From Autumnicola sp041679265 (GTDB taxonomy: Bacteria; Bacteroidota; Bacteroidia; Flavobacteriales; Flavobacteriaceae): DNA of 64,000 nt. The DNA lies in NCBI RefSeq assembly GCF_041679265.1, contig NZ_JBGFSM010000011.1, positions 80,180-144,179 of the forward strand. Direction: 5' to 3'. The stretch's first letter is position 1; the number at the start of each line of letters is the position of its first letter. The translations under genes were made by a program, and so were the position numbers. Shown here piece by piece: positions 42,121-52,269 of this stretch. The notes below the pieces were generated by a model. That model searched no databases, was not told the origin of the DNA, and worked only from the letters and a program-made list of their open reading frames with translations.

Positions 42121-42150
42121 AAAAAGGAGGAAACTTAAATTCCTCCCTTT
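42121..42150 (+). terminator. Terminator after the amidohydrolase gene
   Basis: AAAGGAGGAA pairs with TTCCTCCCTTT, with one bulged base, around a 7-base loop. It follows the stop by 3 bases. The T-run is short. Confidence 0.7.
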
Positions 42151-42174
42151 AATAATCAAGATATTATTTAGGCA

Positions 42175-42507
42175 CTAAGGCCTCTTTGTCTCTGAATCGG
42201 GATGATCTTTGGCTTTATCCCTGTCCGGCCTTGCACCACGTTCATTAAACTGGAAATTTTGTTCATCTGGATTGGCAGTTTTTTCGCTGTCCGGCAGATT
42301 ATCGTTACTGGCGGGAATGTCCAGGTCTTTCCCGGTAAAATCTACCGGCCGGTCCCTGTCCAGTTCTTTGTCCTGGCCTTTGTTCATGCTACGACCTTTC
42401 TCATTTAGCGCCTGTTTATCTTCTTTGGTCACATTAGGATTATAAGGCAAATCTTCAGGTTTTTTTCTGGTACTTTCTTCTTCAGGTCTGTTCACTTCCT
42501 TCTTCAT
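42175..42507 (-). CDS. Hydrophilic disordered protein
   Basis: A 110-residue protein made almost wholly of charged and polar residues (Asp, Glu, Lys, Arg, Asn, Pro), without cysteine, signal or hydrophobic helix; the C-terminus is DRDKAKDHPDSETKRP. This is the composition of hydrophilin-type or stress-induced disordered proteins, seen in many Flavobacteriia as hypothetical genes. Its job is unknown; protection of proteins or nucleoid during salt or drying stress is speculation. It is downstream of and in the same direction as the OmpA lipoprotein gene, with a weak terminator between. Confidence 0.7.
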   Translation of the reverse strand: MKKEVNRPEEESTRKKPEDLPYNPNVTKEDKQALNEKGRSMNKGQDKELDRDRPVDFTGKDLDIPASNDNLPDSEKTANPDEQNFQFNERGARPDRDKAKDHPDSETKRP

Positions 42508-42596
42508 AATTTAAATTTTATAGGTTCTCCCATAAATTTAATCAATACAGAAGGGAGTTCCATTCTCCCCAGGTTAAAGTCTCGTTAAACCTCAAA

Positions 42597-42628
42597 GAAA
42601 AAGGAAAACCAGTTCGGCTTTCCTTTTC
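42597..42628 (-). terminator. Probable terminator after the OmpA-family lipoprotein gene
   Basis: GAAAAAGGAAAACC against GGCTTTCCTTTTC with one mismatch, 26 bases past the stop, followed on the minus strand by a T-rich run. Moderately convincing. Confidence 0.5.
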
Positions 42629-42653
42629 AAGTTAATAATGGAGAAAAAACGAT

Positions 42654-43544
42654 CTATTGTTTAAGAGCAGTTTCATTTTCTATCTGCTCACCCTGATTTG
42701 ATTGCTGAGCTACGGACTGTTCAGAATCCAGCATTGCAAGAAATTTATCCAGGTTTGGAATAATTACAATTCTTGTTCTTCTGTTTTTAGCCATATTTTC
42801 TTTGGAATCATTTTCCACAAGAGGAGCGTAACTGCTACGTCCTGCTGCGATAAGCTTTTCCGGAGCAACGCCGTATTTATCCTGAAGAATACGAACAATT
42901 GCGGTTGCACGTCTAACACTTAGATCCCAGTTATCCTGTAAATAAGAGTTTTCAACCATTGTCCTGTCATCGGTATGGCCTTCAATCATTACTTCCATTG
43001 TAGGTTCAGATTTAATGACTTCGGCCAGTTTTTTCAAAAGCTCATTCGCTTTGTTGCTCACGCGATAACTTCCACTATTAAAAAGAAGTTTGTCCGAAAC
43101 ATTGATCATCACTACGGTTTCGTCTACACTAATATCAATATCCTCATCATCGGCCCCTTCAGAAATAGAATTCTTAAGATTATAAGAGACCGCAAGATTA
43201 ATGGAATCTTCTAATGTTTGAGCACCCTGCACTTTTTCAGGATCCATTTTTGCGATTGTAGCTCTCATTTTCTGCTTGTTCTTGTTGGACATGGCAGTAA
43301 GGTCATTCATTTCCAGCTTTTCATCGTTGGATTCCCTTAGTGAATTAATTTTGGCATTATAATCTGCCACTCTTTCTTCAATAGCATTGTATTTTCCTTC
43401 TATTTCTTCTTTAGCTACTTTGGTTTTCTGAAGTTCACTTCTGGTATCATTTAAATTATCCTCCAGAGCCACATATTTTTTCTTGGAAACACAAGAAGTA
43501 AACATAGCGGCAGATAAAACTGTAAGTGCGATAGTTTTTTTCAT
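42654..43544 (-). CDS. OmpA family lipoprotein with coiled coil
   Basis: A 296-residue outer-membrane lipoprotein. The lipobox ends AMFTSC at Cys 18, then a long helix/coiled coil (about 25-90, heptad-like LEDNLNDTRSELQKTKVAKEE) and the OmpA C-terminal peptidoglycan-binding domain (about 150-270): LLFNSGSYRVSNKANELLKKLA, MIEGHTDDR, NWDLSVRRATAIVRIL and NRRTRIVI. It ties the outer membrane to the wall. A short Gln/Glu-rich tail follows. It is divergent from tamB. Confidence 0.92.
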   Translation of the reverse strand: MKKTIALTVLSAAMFTSCVSKKKYVALEDNLNDTRSELQKTKVAKEEIEGKYNAIEERVADYNAKINSLRESNDEKLEMNDLTAMSNKNKQKMRATIAKMDPEKVQGAQTLEDSINLAVSYNLKNSISEGADDEDIDISVDETVVMINVSDKLLFNSGSYRVSNKANELLKKLAEVIKSEPTMEVMIEGHTDDRTMVENSYLQDNWDLSVRRATAIVRILQDKYGVAPEKLIAAGRSSYAPLVENDSKENMAKNRRTRIVIIPNLDKFLAMLDSEQSVAQQSNQGEQIENETALKQ

Positions 43545-43958
43545 AATAAAAATTTAAGTTAAACTCTTCTTTTTGTTTAGGTCGAGTTATTTCATAAGGT
43601 TTCCAGAATAATGCCATTTTAGAGTCTAAAAGTTTTCTGCCTGTTTTATATACATTATTATTTTTAATGCGAGCCCTTATAGATTGTTGATTGACAGGAG
43701 GTAATCACTTTTTCTTTAACGTTGAAGCTAATATTGCAGGAATTTCCAATTATGCTTTTATCCTGCCTCTTTCTGTGGATTTACCTAAAAAGTGTGAAAA
43801 TTTGCCACACTTGAAGTTTAAGAAGTAATAATTTTTTCAGTAGATATGGTGTTCCCGCCATCATAAACCCTCCTGCTGAAGTAGAAGATTTAACATAATT
43901 TTATTTAACCTTGGCAAAATATAAACTTTTAAAACTTCGTATTCATCTTCCATTAGGA
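43545..43958. other. Intergenic region between the OmpA lipoprotein gene and tamB
   Basis: No convincing coding frame was found in this 414-bp stretch. It holds a small perfect hairpin at 43790-43812 (AAGTGTG, 9 bases, CACACTT), without a T-run. Both divergent promoters must lie here; only the tamB -7 box (43959) is recognisable. Confidence 0.6.
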
Positions 43959-43966
43959 TAAATTTG
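43959..43966 (+). promoter_or_regulatory. -7 promoter element for tamB-tamL
   Basis: TAAATTTG, an exact TAnnTTTG match 21 bases before the TTG start at 43987. It supports that start and a short leader. Confidence 0.6.
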
Positions 43967-43986
43967 GGGTTGTACCTTTTGAAGAT

Positions 43987-46900
43987 TTGAAAAAGACAAA
44001 AAGAATACTCATAAAAGCCCTGAAGATCTTTGCTAAAATATTAGCAGGGATTCTTATTTTATTACTACTCGTTATCATCTTTATCCGCAGCCCCTGGGGC
44101 CAGAATATTATTAAAGATAAATTTGTTTCCAATCTTTCTGATAAGACTAATACCGTAATTAATGTAGATAAGCTGTTTATCACTTTTTCCGGAGATATAA
44201 GCATAGAAGGTTTATACCTGGAAGATAAAAAGGGAGATACCCTGGTGTATTCCAATTCTCTTGAAGCAGATATTCCACTATGGCCCATAATTAGCGGCAA
44301 TGGGATAGGAATAGATGAGATAGACTGGAACGGCCTAACTGCAAATATTACCCGGCGGGACTCTATAGAAGGTTATAACTTCCAGTTTCTTATAGACGCC
44401 CTGGCTCCCGCAGATACCACTTCTACCGCACAGGATACTACTTCAGCTCCCATGAACCTGAGTCTGGGAGATTTCTACTTTTCCAACTTTAATATTACCT
44501 ATAAAGATGACGTAACAGGAATAGACAGTAAAATTATACTGGATCAACTTGAGCTGGAGATGGAAGAGACCGATATGGAAAATATGGTCTTTAAAGCCGG
44601 AGACTTCAGGTTGGTAAATACCAGCTTTAAATATGTACAAACCAAACCATTTCCACCCAGTGAGAATGAGGAAGAAAGCCCTATGCCTTTTATTTCGGTA
44701 AATTCTATAGAGATTAAGGAGGTCTCCGGAAAATACCAGTCGGTTCCGGACGGGCTTTTAGCACTGGTTGATATTCAGAACCTTGATAGTGATGATGCCG
44801 TAATGGACCTGGCTGACAATACTATAGATATTAATTCCTTTCTTTTGGAGAATTCCCTGGTGCGCCTGGAAATGGAAGATACCGGGAACAATGAAGAAGG
44901 AGTTGCTCATGCAGAAAATGAAGAAGAACCGGCTGCCCAGGCTGAACCTTTCCAATGGCCGGAATGGAAGGTAAATGTGGATGAGCTCCTGCTCCAGGAT
45001 AACAACATTACTTATTTACTTAACGGGGCAGCTCCAAAAGAAGGGGAATTTAATCCTAATGCGATTGCCATAAGCGATTTTACGCTTAATGGAAGCGATA
45101 TTTATCTAGAAGGAAAATCTGCCGGGTTGAGCCTCGACAAGCTTCAATTTAAGGAAGCTTCGGGCATCGATTTTAATGCCCTTAATTTTGACCTTGCGGT
45201 TTCCGATCAAATGTTGAAAATTTCAAACCTGGAATTTGCCGCCAACAATAACATGCTACAAGGTGCATTTTCTGCGGAATATGAGAGCATGGACAGTTTT
45301 ATTAATAATCCTGAAAGTGCTGAAATGGCTGCAGATTTAAGTCATTTTGAAATTGCCTTGGGCGAATTGTTCAAATTTCAACCTGCACTAAAGGAGAATC
45401 CTTACCTGGTAAATCTTAGCAAAAAAATGATAACGGGAAGCCTTCAAATAGAAGGGCCGGTGGCTTACCTGCAGATTCCTTCCACAACTATATACTGGGG
45501 GAACAATACCAGCCTTTCTGCCAGCGGAAGTATAAAAAATCCTACAGATCCCGATAACATGTATTTTGATTTTCCAAGACTCAGGATTAGCAGTACAAAG
45601 GCTGATCTTGGGAAGATTATAGAGGAAGACAGCCTTGGAGTAAGCCTTCCGCAGAATATCCTTCTCACTGCCAATTTAAGAGGGAATACAGATAATATAA
45701 CGGCTTCCGCAAGATTAAATACTTCTGAAGGAAACATAAACCTGGATGGCAGTTTCCTTAACAGTCAACAAATAGCTTTTGATGCCAATCTTGAAGTGGA
45801 TAGTTTACAGCTGGGGAAAATCCTTAAGAATGAGCAGTTGGGGGCGTTAAATCTCACCCTTACTGCTTCAGGGGAAGGTAGCGACCTCAATAGCCTGGAT
45901 GCTAATCTAGCAACCACTATTTCCAGTTTTCATTATAATAATTATGCCATTGAAGACCTTACAATAAAAGGAGATATAAACGATGGAAAAGGTAAAATTA
46001 CTTCAGATTATAAAGATAATAACCTTAATGCAGAGCTTTCTGCAAATGTACTTTTAGATTCCGTCTCTCCTGTGGTAGATTTAAATTTAAATGTTATTGG
46101 GGCAGATCTCACTAAACTCGGGGTATCACAACGGGAAATACGCACTGCTTTCCGGTTAAGGGGAATTTATGAAGGAACTGCAGAAGGTTTTCAGGTAATT
46201 TCCAGTATAAAAGATGGCGTGGTGGTGTATGATAACGAAAGTTATCTCCTGGGAGAATTCGGTGCAGCCGCTTATGTGACTCCAGATAGTACCGCGATGG
46301 CTGTAGATAATAAGATGCTGGACCTTAGGCTTAATTCCAACACCAATCCTGCAGGCTTTATAGATGCCATTATGCGGCATTACCGCCGCTATCTTACCAA
46401 GAATGGGGAAACTCCTGATACACTCGAAAATCCTGTGGAACTTGAAATGAAAGGTAAAATTATACCTGCGCCCATCATGAGGGAAGTTTTTCTTACCAGC
46501 CTGGAAGAACTGGATACTATAGATCTAAATGTAAATTTTAACGAACGTAAAAGAGTGCTTACCGCTTTTGTAAAAGTACCATTTGTAAGCTATGCGGGGG
46601 TAGAAGTGGATAGCCTTGAATTTGATCTGGACTCCGGGCCCGGTAAATTTGACTTTAACCTTGGCTTCAATTCCCTTGCAGCCGGGCCTGTGGATATTAA
46701 GCGAACCCTCCTGGATGGAAATATTGAAAATCAGAAGCTTTACATGGACTTCCAATCTTTTTATGATGGGGAACAGCTTGTTCACGTACAAACCGAAACG
46801 TCTAAAGAAAATGACACGGTAAGGATACATCTTAATCCTGAAGAACTTGTTTTCAACAGAAATCAATGGAGGATTCCTGAAGATAATGAGGCCCTTTTTG

Positions 46901-49059
46901 CAGATAATTTCATTAAATTTAACGACTTTCACATAAATCGTAATGAGCAGGAATTCGCCATTACCAATGAGTTGCCTGATGTGGAAGAAGAACATCTCGC
47001 CCTCACCTTCAACAATTTTAAACTGGCCACCTTGCTTACCTATCTTAATCCTACAGATACTCTGGCCACCGGGAGAATGAATGGAGAATTTGTTTTGCAG
47101 GAGCCATTTGGCAGTACCGGAATCCTGGCAGATCTAAAGGTTAACGAATTCAATTTGCTTAATGTGGACATGGGTACTTTAAGCCTCAACGGTGAATCTC
47201 TTGGAAACCAAAATTACGATTTTGGCCTGTCCACCAATGGCGGAGAGGTGAATATGGAACTTGCCGGGAATTATAAAGTGCAGGATACCACCGCACAACT
47301 GGACATGAAGCTTGACCTTCAAAAAGTACAAATGTCTGCCCTGGCTGGTTTTTCCATGGGGGCAGTGAGCAGCGGCGAAGGCAGTTTTTCAGGAGAAGTT
47401 AATATAAATGGTACCACTGCCAAACCAGATTACAACGGAGAACTGAATTTTAATGAAGCTACTTTTACTGTGGCTATGCTGGATGCCCCTTTTACACTTC
47501 CAAATGAAACCCTCACTTTTGATAATCAGGGATTGTATTTGGACAATTTCAGAATAGAGGATGTAAATAATAATGCACTGGTGCTGGACGGGGATATTAA
47601 TACCGAAGATTTATTAAATCCCGCGTTTGATCTAAGCATACAGGCAGATAATTTCCAGGCGCTCAATTCTACTGAAGAGGATAATGATCTTTTCTACGGA
47701 AAAGCCGTTTTTGACCTGGATGCCACTTTAACAGGCGACCTTAACCTGCCAAAACTGGATATGGAACTTGATGTGGGTTCAGAGACCAATGTAACTTATG
47801 TTATTCCTGAATCTGAACTTCAAATGCAGCAACGGGATGGAATTGTGGTTTTTGTTAATAAAGAAAATCCGGATGCTATCCTTACACAAACAGAAGAAGA
47901 GGCGGCAGTGGTCTCTGGAGTAAATGTGGATGCGCTTATAAATGTAAATGAAGATGCCATCTTCAGCATCATCATAAGTCCGGAAACCGGGGATGAGTTC
48001 CAGGTACAGGGAGAGGGAGAGTTGAATATGAATATTTCTCCTAACGGCAGGACCACCCTAACCGGCAGATACGAAATGAGTGACGGCTTTTACGAAATGA
48101 GCCTTTATAATCTGGTGACCAGGAGATTTGAGATTGTGGAAGGTAGTACGGTTACCTGGTACGGAGATCCTTATAATGCCGGGTTGGACATTAGGGCAAG
48201 ATATAATGTGGAAACTTCGGCGAGTGCCCTTATGGCTTCGCAGATTTCGGGAATAGATGCCACTCAAAAGCAACGCTATAAACAGGAATTGCCTTTTATG
48301 GTGTACTTAAATGTGGAAGGTGAACTTACCCAGCCACGGCTTTCCTTTGGGCTGGATATGCCAGAAGAAGAGCAGGGCGCAGTGGGAGGCCAGGTGTACG
48401 GAAGAATTCAGCAATTAAACAAACAGGAACAGGAACTTAACAAGCAGGTATTCTCCCTTCTTGTACTCAACCGTTTCTATCCGGATGCGGGATCTGCGGG
48501 AACTTCAGGTGGTGTGGCTACTATTGCCAGGGATAACTTAAACCAGGCACTTTCAGATCAATTAAACATGTTTTCAGATAAATTACTGGGAGATACCGGG
48601 CTGGAACTTGATTTTGGACTGGACAGTTATACAGATTACCAGGGAAATGCACCGCAGCAAAGGACAGAGCTGGATATTGCCGCTCAAAAGAGGTTCCTGG
48701 ATGACAGGCTAATTGTGAGAGTGGGAAGCGAAGTAGATATAGAAGGAGCCAGTAGCGATCCCCGGGATACTAATCCTTTAATAGGTAATGTAAGCCTGCA
48801 GTATCTTTTAACTGAAGACGGGCAATTCAGGTTAAAAGGTTTCCGCCAGAACAGGTATGAGAATGTAATTGACGGGCAGGTAATTGTGAGCGGACTTGCA
48901 CTGGTGTTCACCCAGGAATTTAATAAATTCTCTGAGCTTTGGGACGCATTGCTGAGACAACAGGAAGAAAAAGCCAAAGCTAAAGACGAGGAGGAGGCAC
49001 AAGTGAAAAAAGGTGAAGCAGGAGAAAATTCAGACAAAAATCAGGATAAGGAAAAATAA
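43987..49059 (+). CDS. tamB: Translocation and assembly module protein TamB
   Basis: A 1690-residue envelope protein that spans the periplasm and helps outer-membrane biogenesis, probably by moving phospholipid or assembling proteins. One N-terminal helix (about 11-33) anchors it in the inner membrane. The middle is repetitive beta-strand sequence with alternating hydrophobics, and the last ~400 residues (from about 1300) are the conserved TamB domain, e.g. GRYEMSDGFYEMSLYNLVTRRFEIVEGSTVTWYG over about 1360-1393. A charged tail ends the protein. The start is TTG. It is 9 bp upstream of tamL, matching the usual Bacteroidota pair. Confidence 0.93.
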   Translation: MKKTKRILIKALKIFAKILAGILILLLLVIIFIRSPWGQNIIKDKFVSNLSDKTNTVINVDKLFITFSGDISIEGLYLEDKKGDTLVYSNSLEADIPLWPIISGNGIGIDEIDWNGLTANITRRDSIEGYNFQFLIDALAPADTTSTAQDTTSAPMNLSLGDFYFSNFNITYKDDVTGIDSKIILDQLELEMEETDMENMVFKAGDFRLVNTSFKYVQTKPFPPSENEEESPMPFISVNSIEIKEVSGKYQSVPDGLLALVDIQNLDSDDAVMDLADNTIDINSFLLENSLVRLEMEDTGNNEEGVAHAENEEEPAAQAEPFQWPEWKVNVDELLLQDNNITYLLNGAAPKEGEFNPNAIAISDFTLNGSDIYLEGKSAGLSLDKLQFKEASGIDFNALNFDLAVSDQMLKISNLEFAANNNMLQGAFSAEYESMDSFINNPESAEMAADLSHFEIALGELFKFQPALKENPYLVNLSKKMITGSLQIEGPVAYLQIPSTTIYWGNNTSLSASGSIKNPTDPDNMYFDFPRLRISSTKADLGKIIEEDSLGVSLPQNILLTANLRGNTDNITASARLNTSEGNINLDGSFLNSQQIAFDANLEVDSLQLGKILKNEQLGALNLTLTASGEGSDLNSLDANLATTISSFHYNNYAIEDLTIKGDINDGKGKITSDYKDNNLNAELSANVLLDSVSPVVDLNLNVIGADLTKLGVSQREIRTAFRLRGIYEGTAEGFQVISSIKDGVVVYDNESYLLGEFGAAAYVTPDSTAMAVDNKMLDLRLNSNTNPAGFIDAIMRHYRRYLTKNGETPDTLENPVELEMKGKIIPAPIMREVFLTSLEELDTIDLNVNFNERKRVLTAFVKVPFVSYAGVEVDSLEFDLDSGPGKFDFNLGFNSLAAGPVDIKRTLLDGNIENQKLYMDFQSFYDGEQLVHVQTETSKENDTVRIHLNPEELVFNRNQWRIPEDNEALFADNFIKFNDFHINRNEQEFAITNELPDVEEEHLALTFNNFKLATLLTYLNPTDTLATGRMNGEFVLQEPFGSTGILADLKVNEFNLLNVDMGTLSLNGESLGNQNYDFGLSTNGGEVNMELAGNYKVQDTTAQLDMKLDLQKVQMSALAGFSMGAVSSGEGSFSGEVNINGTTAKPDYNGELNFNEATFTVAMLDAPFTLPNETLTFDNQGLYLDNFRIEDVNNNALVLDGDINTEDLLNPAFDLSIQADNFQALNSTEEDNDLFYGKAVFDLDATLTGDLNLPKLDMELDVGSETNVTYVIPESELQMQQRDGIVVFVNKENPDAILTQTEEEAAVVSGVNVDALINVNEDAIFSIIISPETGDEFQVQGEGELNMNISPNGRTTLTGRYEMSDGFYEMSLYNLVTRRFEIVEGSTVTWYGDPYNAGLDIRARYNVETSASALMASQISGIDATQKQRYKQELPFMVYLNVEGELTQPRLSFGLDMPEEEQGAVGGQVYGRIQQLNKQEQELNKQVFSLLVLNRFYPDAGSAGTSGGVATIARDNLNQALSDQLNMFSDKLLGDTGLELDFGLDSYTDYQGNAPQQRTELDIAAQKRFLDDRLIVRVGSEVDIEGASSDPRDTNPLIGNVSLQYLLTEDGQFRLKGFRQNRYENVIDGQVIVSGLALVFTQEFNKFSELWDALLRQQEEKAKAKDEEEAQVKKGEAGENSDKNQDKEK

Positions 49060-49068
49060 TAGGACCAG

Positions 49069-51381
49069 GTGAAAAAAGCTAAGCACTACATATTACCCGT
49101 TATAATTGCAGTATTTTCAATATACTCCTGCAGTGTGGAAAAATTTATCCCGGAAGGCAAATTTTTATATACAGGTGCGAACCTGGAATTGGACACCACA
49201 AGTACTATTGAAGATCTGGCAGAGGTAAGAAGTGAAATTGAGGAAGTTTTGCTTCCTTCTCCCAACACCGAATTTTTGGGAATGCGCCCCGGCCTTTATT
49301 TTTATTATAAGGCACAACGGGAAAAGCCCGGGTTTATTAATAAATTTCTGAATAAAAAAATTGGGGAAGAGCCGGTATACCTTTCAGATGTGGAGACCGT
49401 GAATACCCAGGACCTTATTTTAAACCGCCTGGAAAATCGTGGGTTTTTCTACAGTTCTGTAGGAAGCCAGATCAATGAGGATGAAAAAAATAAAGAAGCG
49501 AATGTTCTTTACAGGGCGCGATTATCGCAGCCGTATCTTCTTGAGAATTATAGACTGGACAATGATTCGCTTCTAATTTACCAGGAAATAGAAAACTATC
49601 TTCCTGAATCTCCTATTGAAGATGGAATGCGTTTTGATTTGCCTGTGATGAAACTGGAGCGGGAAAGAATAGATAATTACCTTAAAGGCCAGGGATATTA
49701 CAATTTTAATCCGGGTTTCTTAATTTTTGAAGCAGATACCAATCAATACGATAACAAACAATTTGACCTCTTCCTGAAGCTTAAAAAAGATGTTCCTCCT
49801 AAAGCTGTAATTCCTTACCGGATAGCAGAAGTTAATGTATATCCACATTATACCGTTGGGAGCGATTCTATACAGCTGGATACCGTACATTTTGATAATA
49901 AAAATTACATCAGGGATGAGGAGTTCTTTAAACCCAAACGGCTGGATCCTTATATCCTTATAAATGAAGGGGATTTTTACAGTCCTGAAACTTCCGGAAA
50001 TACCAGCCGCAGATTAGGCTCTATTGGGGCATACAAATTTGTAAATATCCAATATAACGAAATAGATTCCACCGCTACAGACAGTCTTGGGCTGCTGCAA
50101 GCGAATATTTATCTTTCCCCCCTTAATAAAAGATCTATCCGTGCAGAATTACAGGGAGTTACAAAATCTAACAATTTTGCGGGACCCACACTGGCAGTAA
50201 CCTACAGCAACAGGAATTTATTTAAGGGTGGGGAAATTTTGAATGTTACGGGAAAGGTGGGTTACGAGACACAGATAGCAGGAGGAAGTAACACCGGCCT
50301 TAGTACTCTTCAATTAGGATTAAGTACAGACCTTATTTTCCCCAGGCTTTTGTTTCCTGTTTCAATAAATGAAAACTGGTTTGACTATTCCATTCCTAAA
50401 ACAAAAATAGGCCTTAGCTTTGATTATATGAACAGGAGCAACCTTTTTACCCTTGGCTCTGTTCTGGCCAGTTTCGGCTATTTATGGGATGCAAACAGAT
50501 ACATTACGCATGAATTAACACCAATATCTGTAGCTTATACCAAGCTCAGCAATACCAGTGATGAATTTGAACAGATTCTCCAGGATAACCCATTTCTGCA
50601 AAGCAGTTTTGAGCAGCAGTTTATTGCAGGCCTTACCTATTCCTTTACATACAACGGGATGGTAGATAAGGGGGAGACCCATCAGTTTTTTCTTAATAAC
50701 ACCTGGGATATTGCCGGCAACACCATCAGCCTTGTTGCGGGCACGGGGGCAGAAAGGCCTAAAGAATTTCTGGGCCAGGAATACGCACAGTATGCCAAGA
50801 CTGATATTGATTTTAGGTATCATTTTAATTTCGCTAAAGAACAGACCATAGCCTCACGCGTGTTTGCAGGATATGGCTATGCCTATGGTAATTCTGAAGT
50901 TCTTCCTTTTATTAAGCAATATTTTGCCGGTGGGCCTTATAGTGTAAGGGCATTTAGAACCCGTTCTTTGGGCCCCGGAAGTTACTCGGGAGATAATGAA
51001 GGAATCAGTTATTTTGACCGTACAGGAAACCTAAGGCTGGAGGGAAATATTGAATACCGTTTCCCGATTTACCAGTTTTTTAAAGGTGCCGTTTTTGCTG
51101 ACGCTGGAAATGTATGGAACACCCAGGTAAATTCTTTGCCCGAAGGAGAAGAAAGAAGTCCTTCCCAGCAGGAATTTGTTGAAAGGGGGAAGTTTGGATC
51201 AGATTTCCTTACAGAACTGGGGATTGGAGTAGGAGTAGGATTGAGAGTAGATATCCAAAGTTTTGTGATACGTTTTGATCTTGCCGCCCCAATGCATGAC
51301 CCGGCACTTCCTGAAGGAGAACGCTGGTCTTACGATTTTGGCAGTCCTATATTCAATTTTGCAATTGGTTATCCTTTCTAG
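49069..51381 (+). CDS. tamL: Translocation and assembly module lipoprotein TamL
   Basis: A 770-residue outer-membrane barrel of the BamA/TamA (Omp85) family. Unlike proteobacterial TamA it has a lipobox ending SIYSC at Cys 21, the hallmark of the Bacteroidota TamL form. POTRA-like units fill about 40-370 and the 16-strand barrel the rest; YAYGNSEVLPFIKQYFAGGPYSVRAFRTRSLGPG near 605-640 covers the conserved G-x-x-SVRAF element. The start is GTG. It works with TamB encoded directly before it. Its stop overlaps the 3' end of the convergent upp gene by 4 bases. Confidence 0.93.
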   Translation: MKKAKHYILPVIIAVFSIYSCSVEKFIPEGKFLYTGANLELDTTSTIEDLAEVRSEIEEVLLPSPNTEFLGMRPGLYFYYKAQREKPGFINKFLNKKIGEEPVYLSDVETVNTQDLILNRLENRGFFYSSVGSQINEDEKNKEANVLYRARLSQPYLLENYRLDNDSLLIYQEIENYLPESPIEDGMRFDLPVMKLERERIDNYLKGQGYYNFNPGFLIFEADTNQYDNKQFDLFLKLKKDVPPKAVIPYRIAEVNVYPHYTVGSDSIQLDTVHFDNKNYIRDEEFFKPKRLDPYILINEGDFYSPETSGNTSRRLGSIGAYKFVNIQYNEIDSTATDSLGLLQANIYLSPLNKRSIRAELQGVTKSNNFAGPTLAVTYSNRNLFKGGEILNVTGKVGYETQIAGGSNTGLSTLQLGLSTDLIFPRLLFPVSINENWFDYSIPKTKIGLSFDYMNRSNLFTLGSVLASFGYLWDANRYITHELTPISVAYTKLSNTSDEFEQILQDNPFLQSSFEQQFIAGLTYSFTYNGMVDKGETHQFFLNNTWDIAGNTISLVAGTGAERPKEFLGQEYAQYAKTDIDFRYHFNFAKEQTIASRVFAGYGYAYGNSEVLPFIKQYFAGGPYSVRAFRTRSLGPGSYSGDNEGISYFDRTGNLRLEGNIEYRFPIYQFFKGAVFADAGNVWNTQVNSLPEGEERSPSQQEFVERGKFGSDFLTELGIGVGVGLRVDIQSFVIRFDLAAPMHDPALPEGERWSYDFGSPIFNFAIGYPF

Positions 51382-52037
51382 TGCTGTAATTTAGGGCCAA
51401 AGCAAAGGTCTCCGGCATCGCCCAGGCCTGGAACAATATAGCCTTTATCATTCAATTTTTCATCAATGGTTGCAATCCATAAATGAGAATTTTCAGGGAA
51501 TTCCCTGCCCACGTATTCTATTCCCTCACGGGCCCCTATAACAGAAACAAGATGAATTTCTTTTGGTTTTCCCATAGGCTCCAGGGCTCCCAATACATTC
51601 ACAAAAGAACTTCCTGTAGCCAGCATGGGATCTGCCAGAAGAAGTATTTTCCCTTCCAGCGAAGGTGAGGCAAGATATTCCACCAGGATCTGAAATTCCT
51701 CCTCGTTGTCGGGATGATGACGATAGGCTGAAATAAAAGAATTTTCAGCATCGTCAAAATAATTCAGCAACCCCGTGTGCAGCGGTAATCCCGCTCTTAA
51801 AATAGAACAAACCACTACCTCATCCTTTGGCAAATTTACAGAAGCCTCTCCCAATGGAGTAGTAATTGCAGTTTGCGAATACCCCAGGCTCTTACTTAGT
51901 TCATATCCCAGGATTTCCCCAATTCTTTCAATATTTTTTCTGAATCGTAATCTGTCTTTTTGTACAGAACTATCCCTTAACTGAGCTATAAATTTATTGG
52001 CGATAGAATTTTCCTCAAGCAGGTGATGAATGGTCAT
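51378..52037 (-). CDS. upp: Uracil phosphoribosyltransferase
   Basis: Salvages uracil to UMP with PRPP. The 219-residue length from the ATG at 52037 (MTIHHLLEENSIANKF) matches the family; the frame opens 20 codons earlier. Motifs: RFRKNIERIGEILGYELSKSL, SILRAGLPLHTGLL near 78-91, the PRPP loop ADPMLATGSS at 135-144 and the uracil loop PGLGDAGDLCFG near the C-terminus. Convergent with tamL, sharing 4 bases at the ends and without a terminator between. Confidence 0.94.
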   Translation of the reverse strand: MTIHHLLEENSIANKFIAQLRDSSVQKDRLRFRKNIERIGEILGYELSKSLGYSQTAITTPLGEASVNLPKDEVVVCSILRAGLPLHTGLLNYFDDAENSFISAYRHHPDNEEEFQILVEYLASPSLEGKILLLADPMLATGSSFVNVLGALEPMGKPKEIHLVSVIGAREGIEYVGREFPENSHLWIATIDEKLNDKGYIVPGLGDAGDLCFGPKLQH

Positions 52038-52269
52038 GGTTTGGTTTTTATCGGGTCCTGAATGTAGGACTCCCGCAAGTTCTTCAATACTCCTCATTTT
52101 TTCAAAAAAATAGGCATAAATCTTATGGAGAAGAAAAATAATTTTTTAAAAAGGATTGGATTTTTTAGATCTGCAGAAAGACAGGGAAATATTTTTTCAG
52201 GTAAAGAGGGACATTATTTCATTAATAATAAATACTATATTAGGTGCACTTAAAATAATTTTAGAAAGT

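Noticed and set aside
43790..43812. Hairpin as a terminator or riboswitch before tamB
   Set aside because: Only a 7-bp stem with no T-run and no further structure; likely chance.
46525..46995. A 156-residue minus-strand frame inside tamB
   Set aside because: Antisense shadow; tamB is continuous and matches its family over this stretch.
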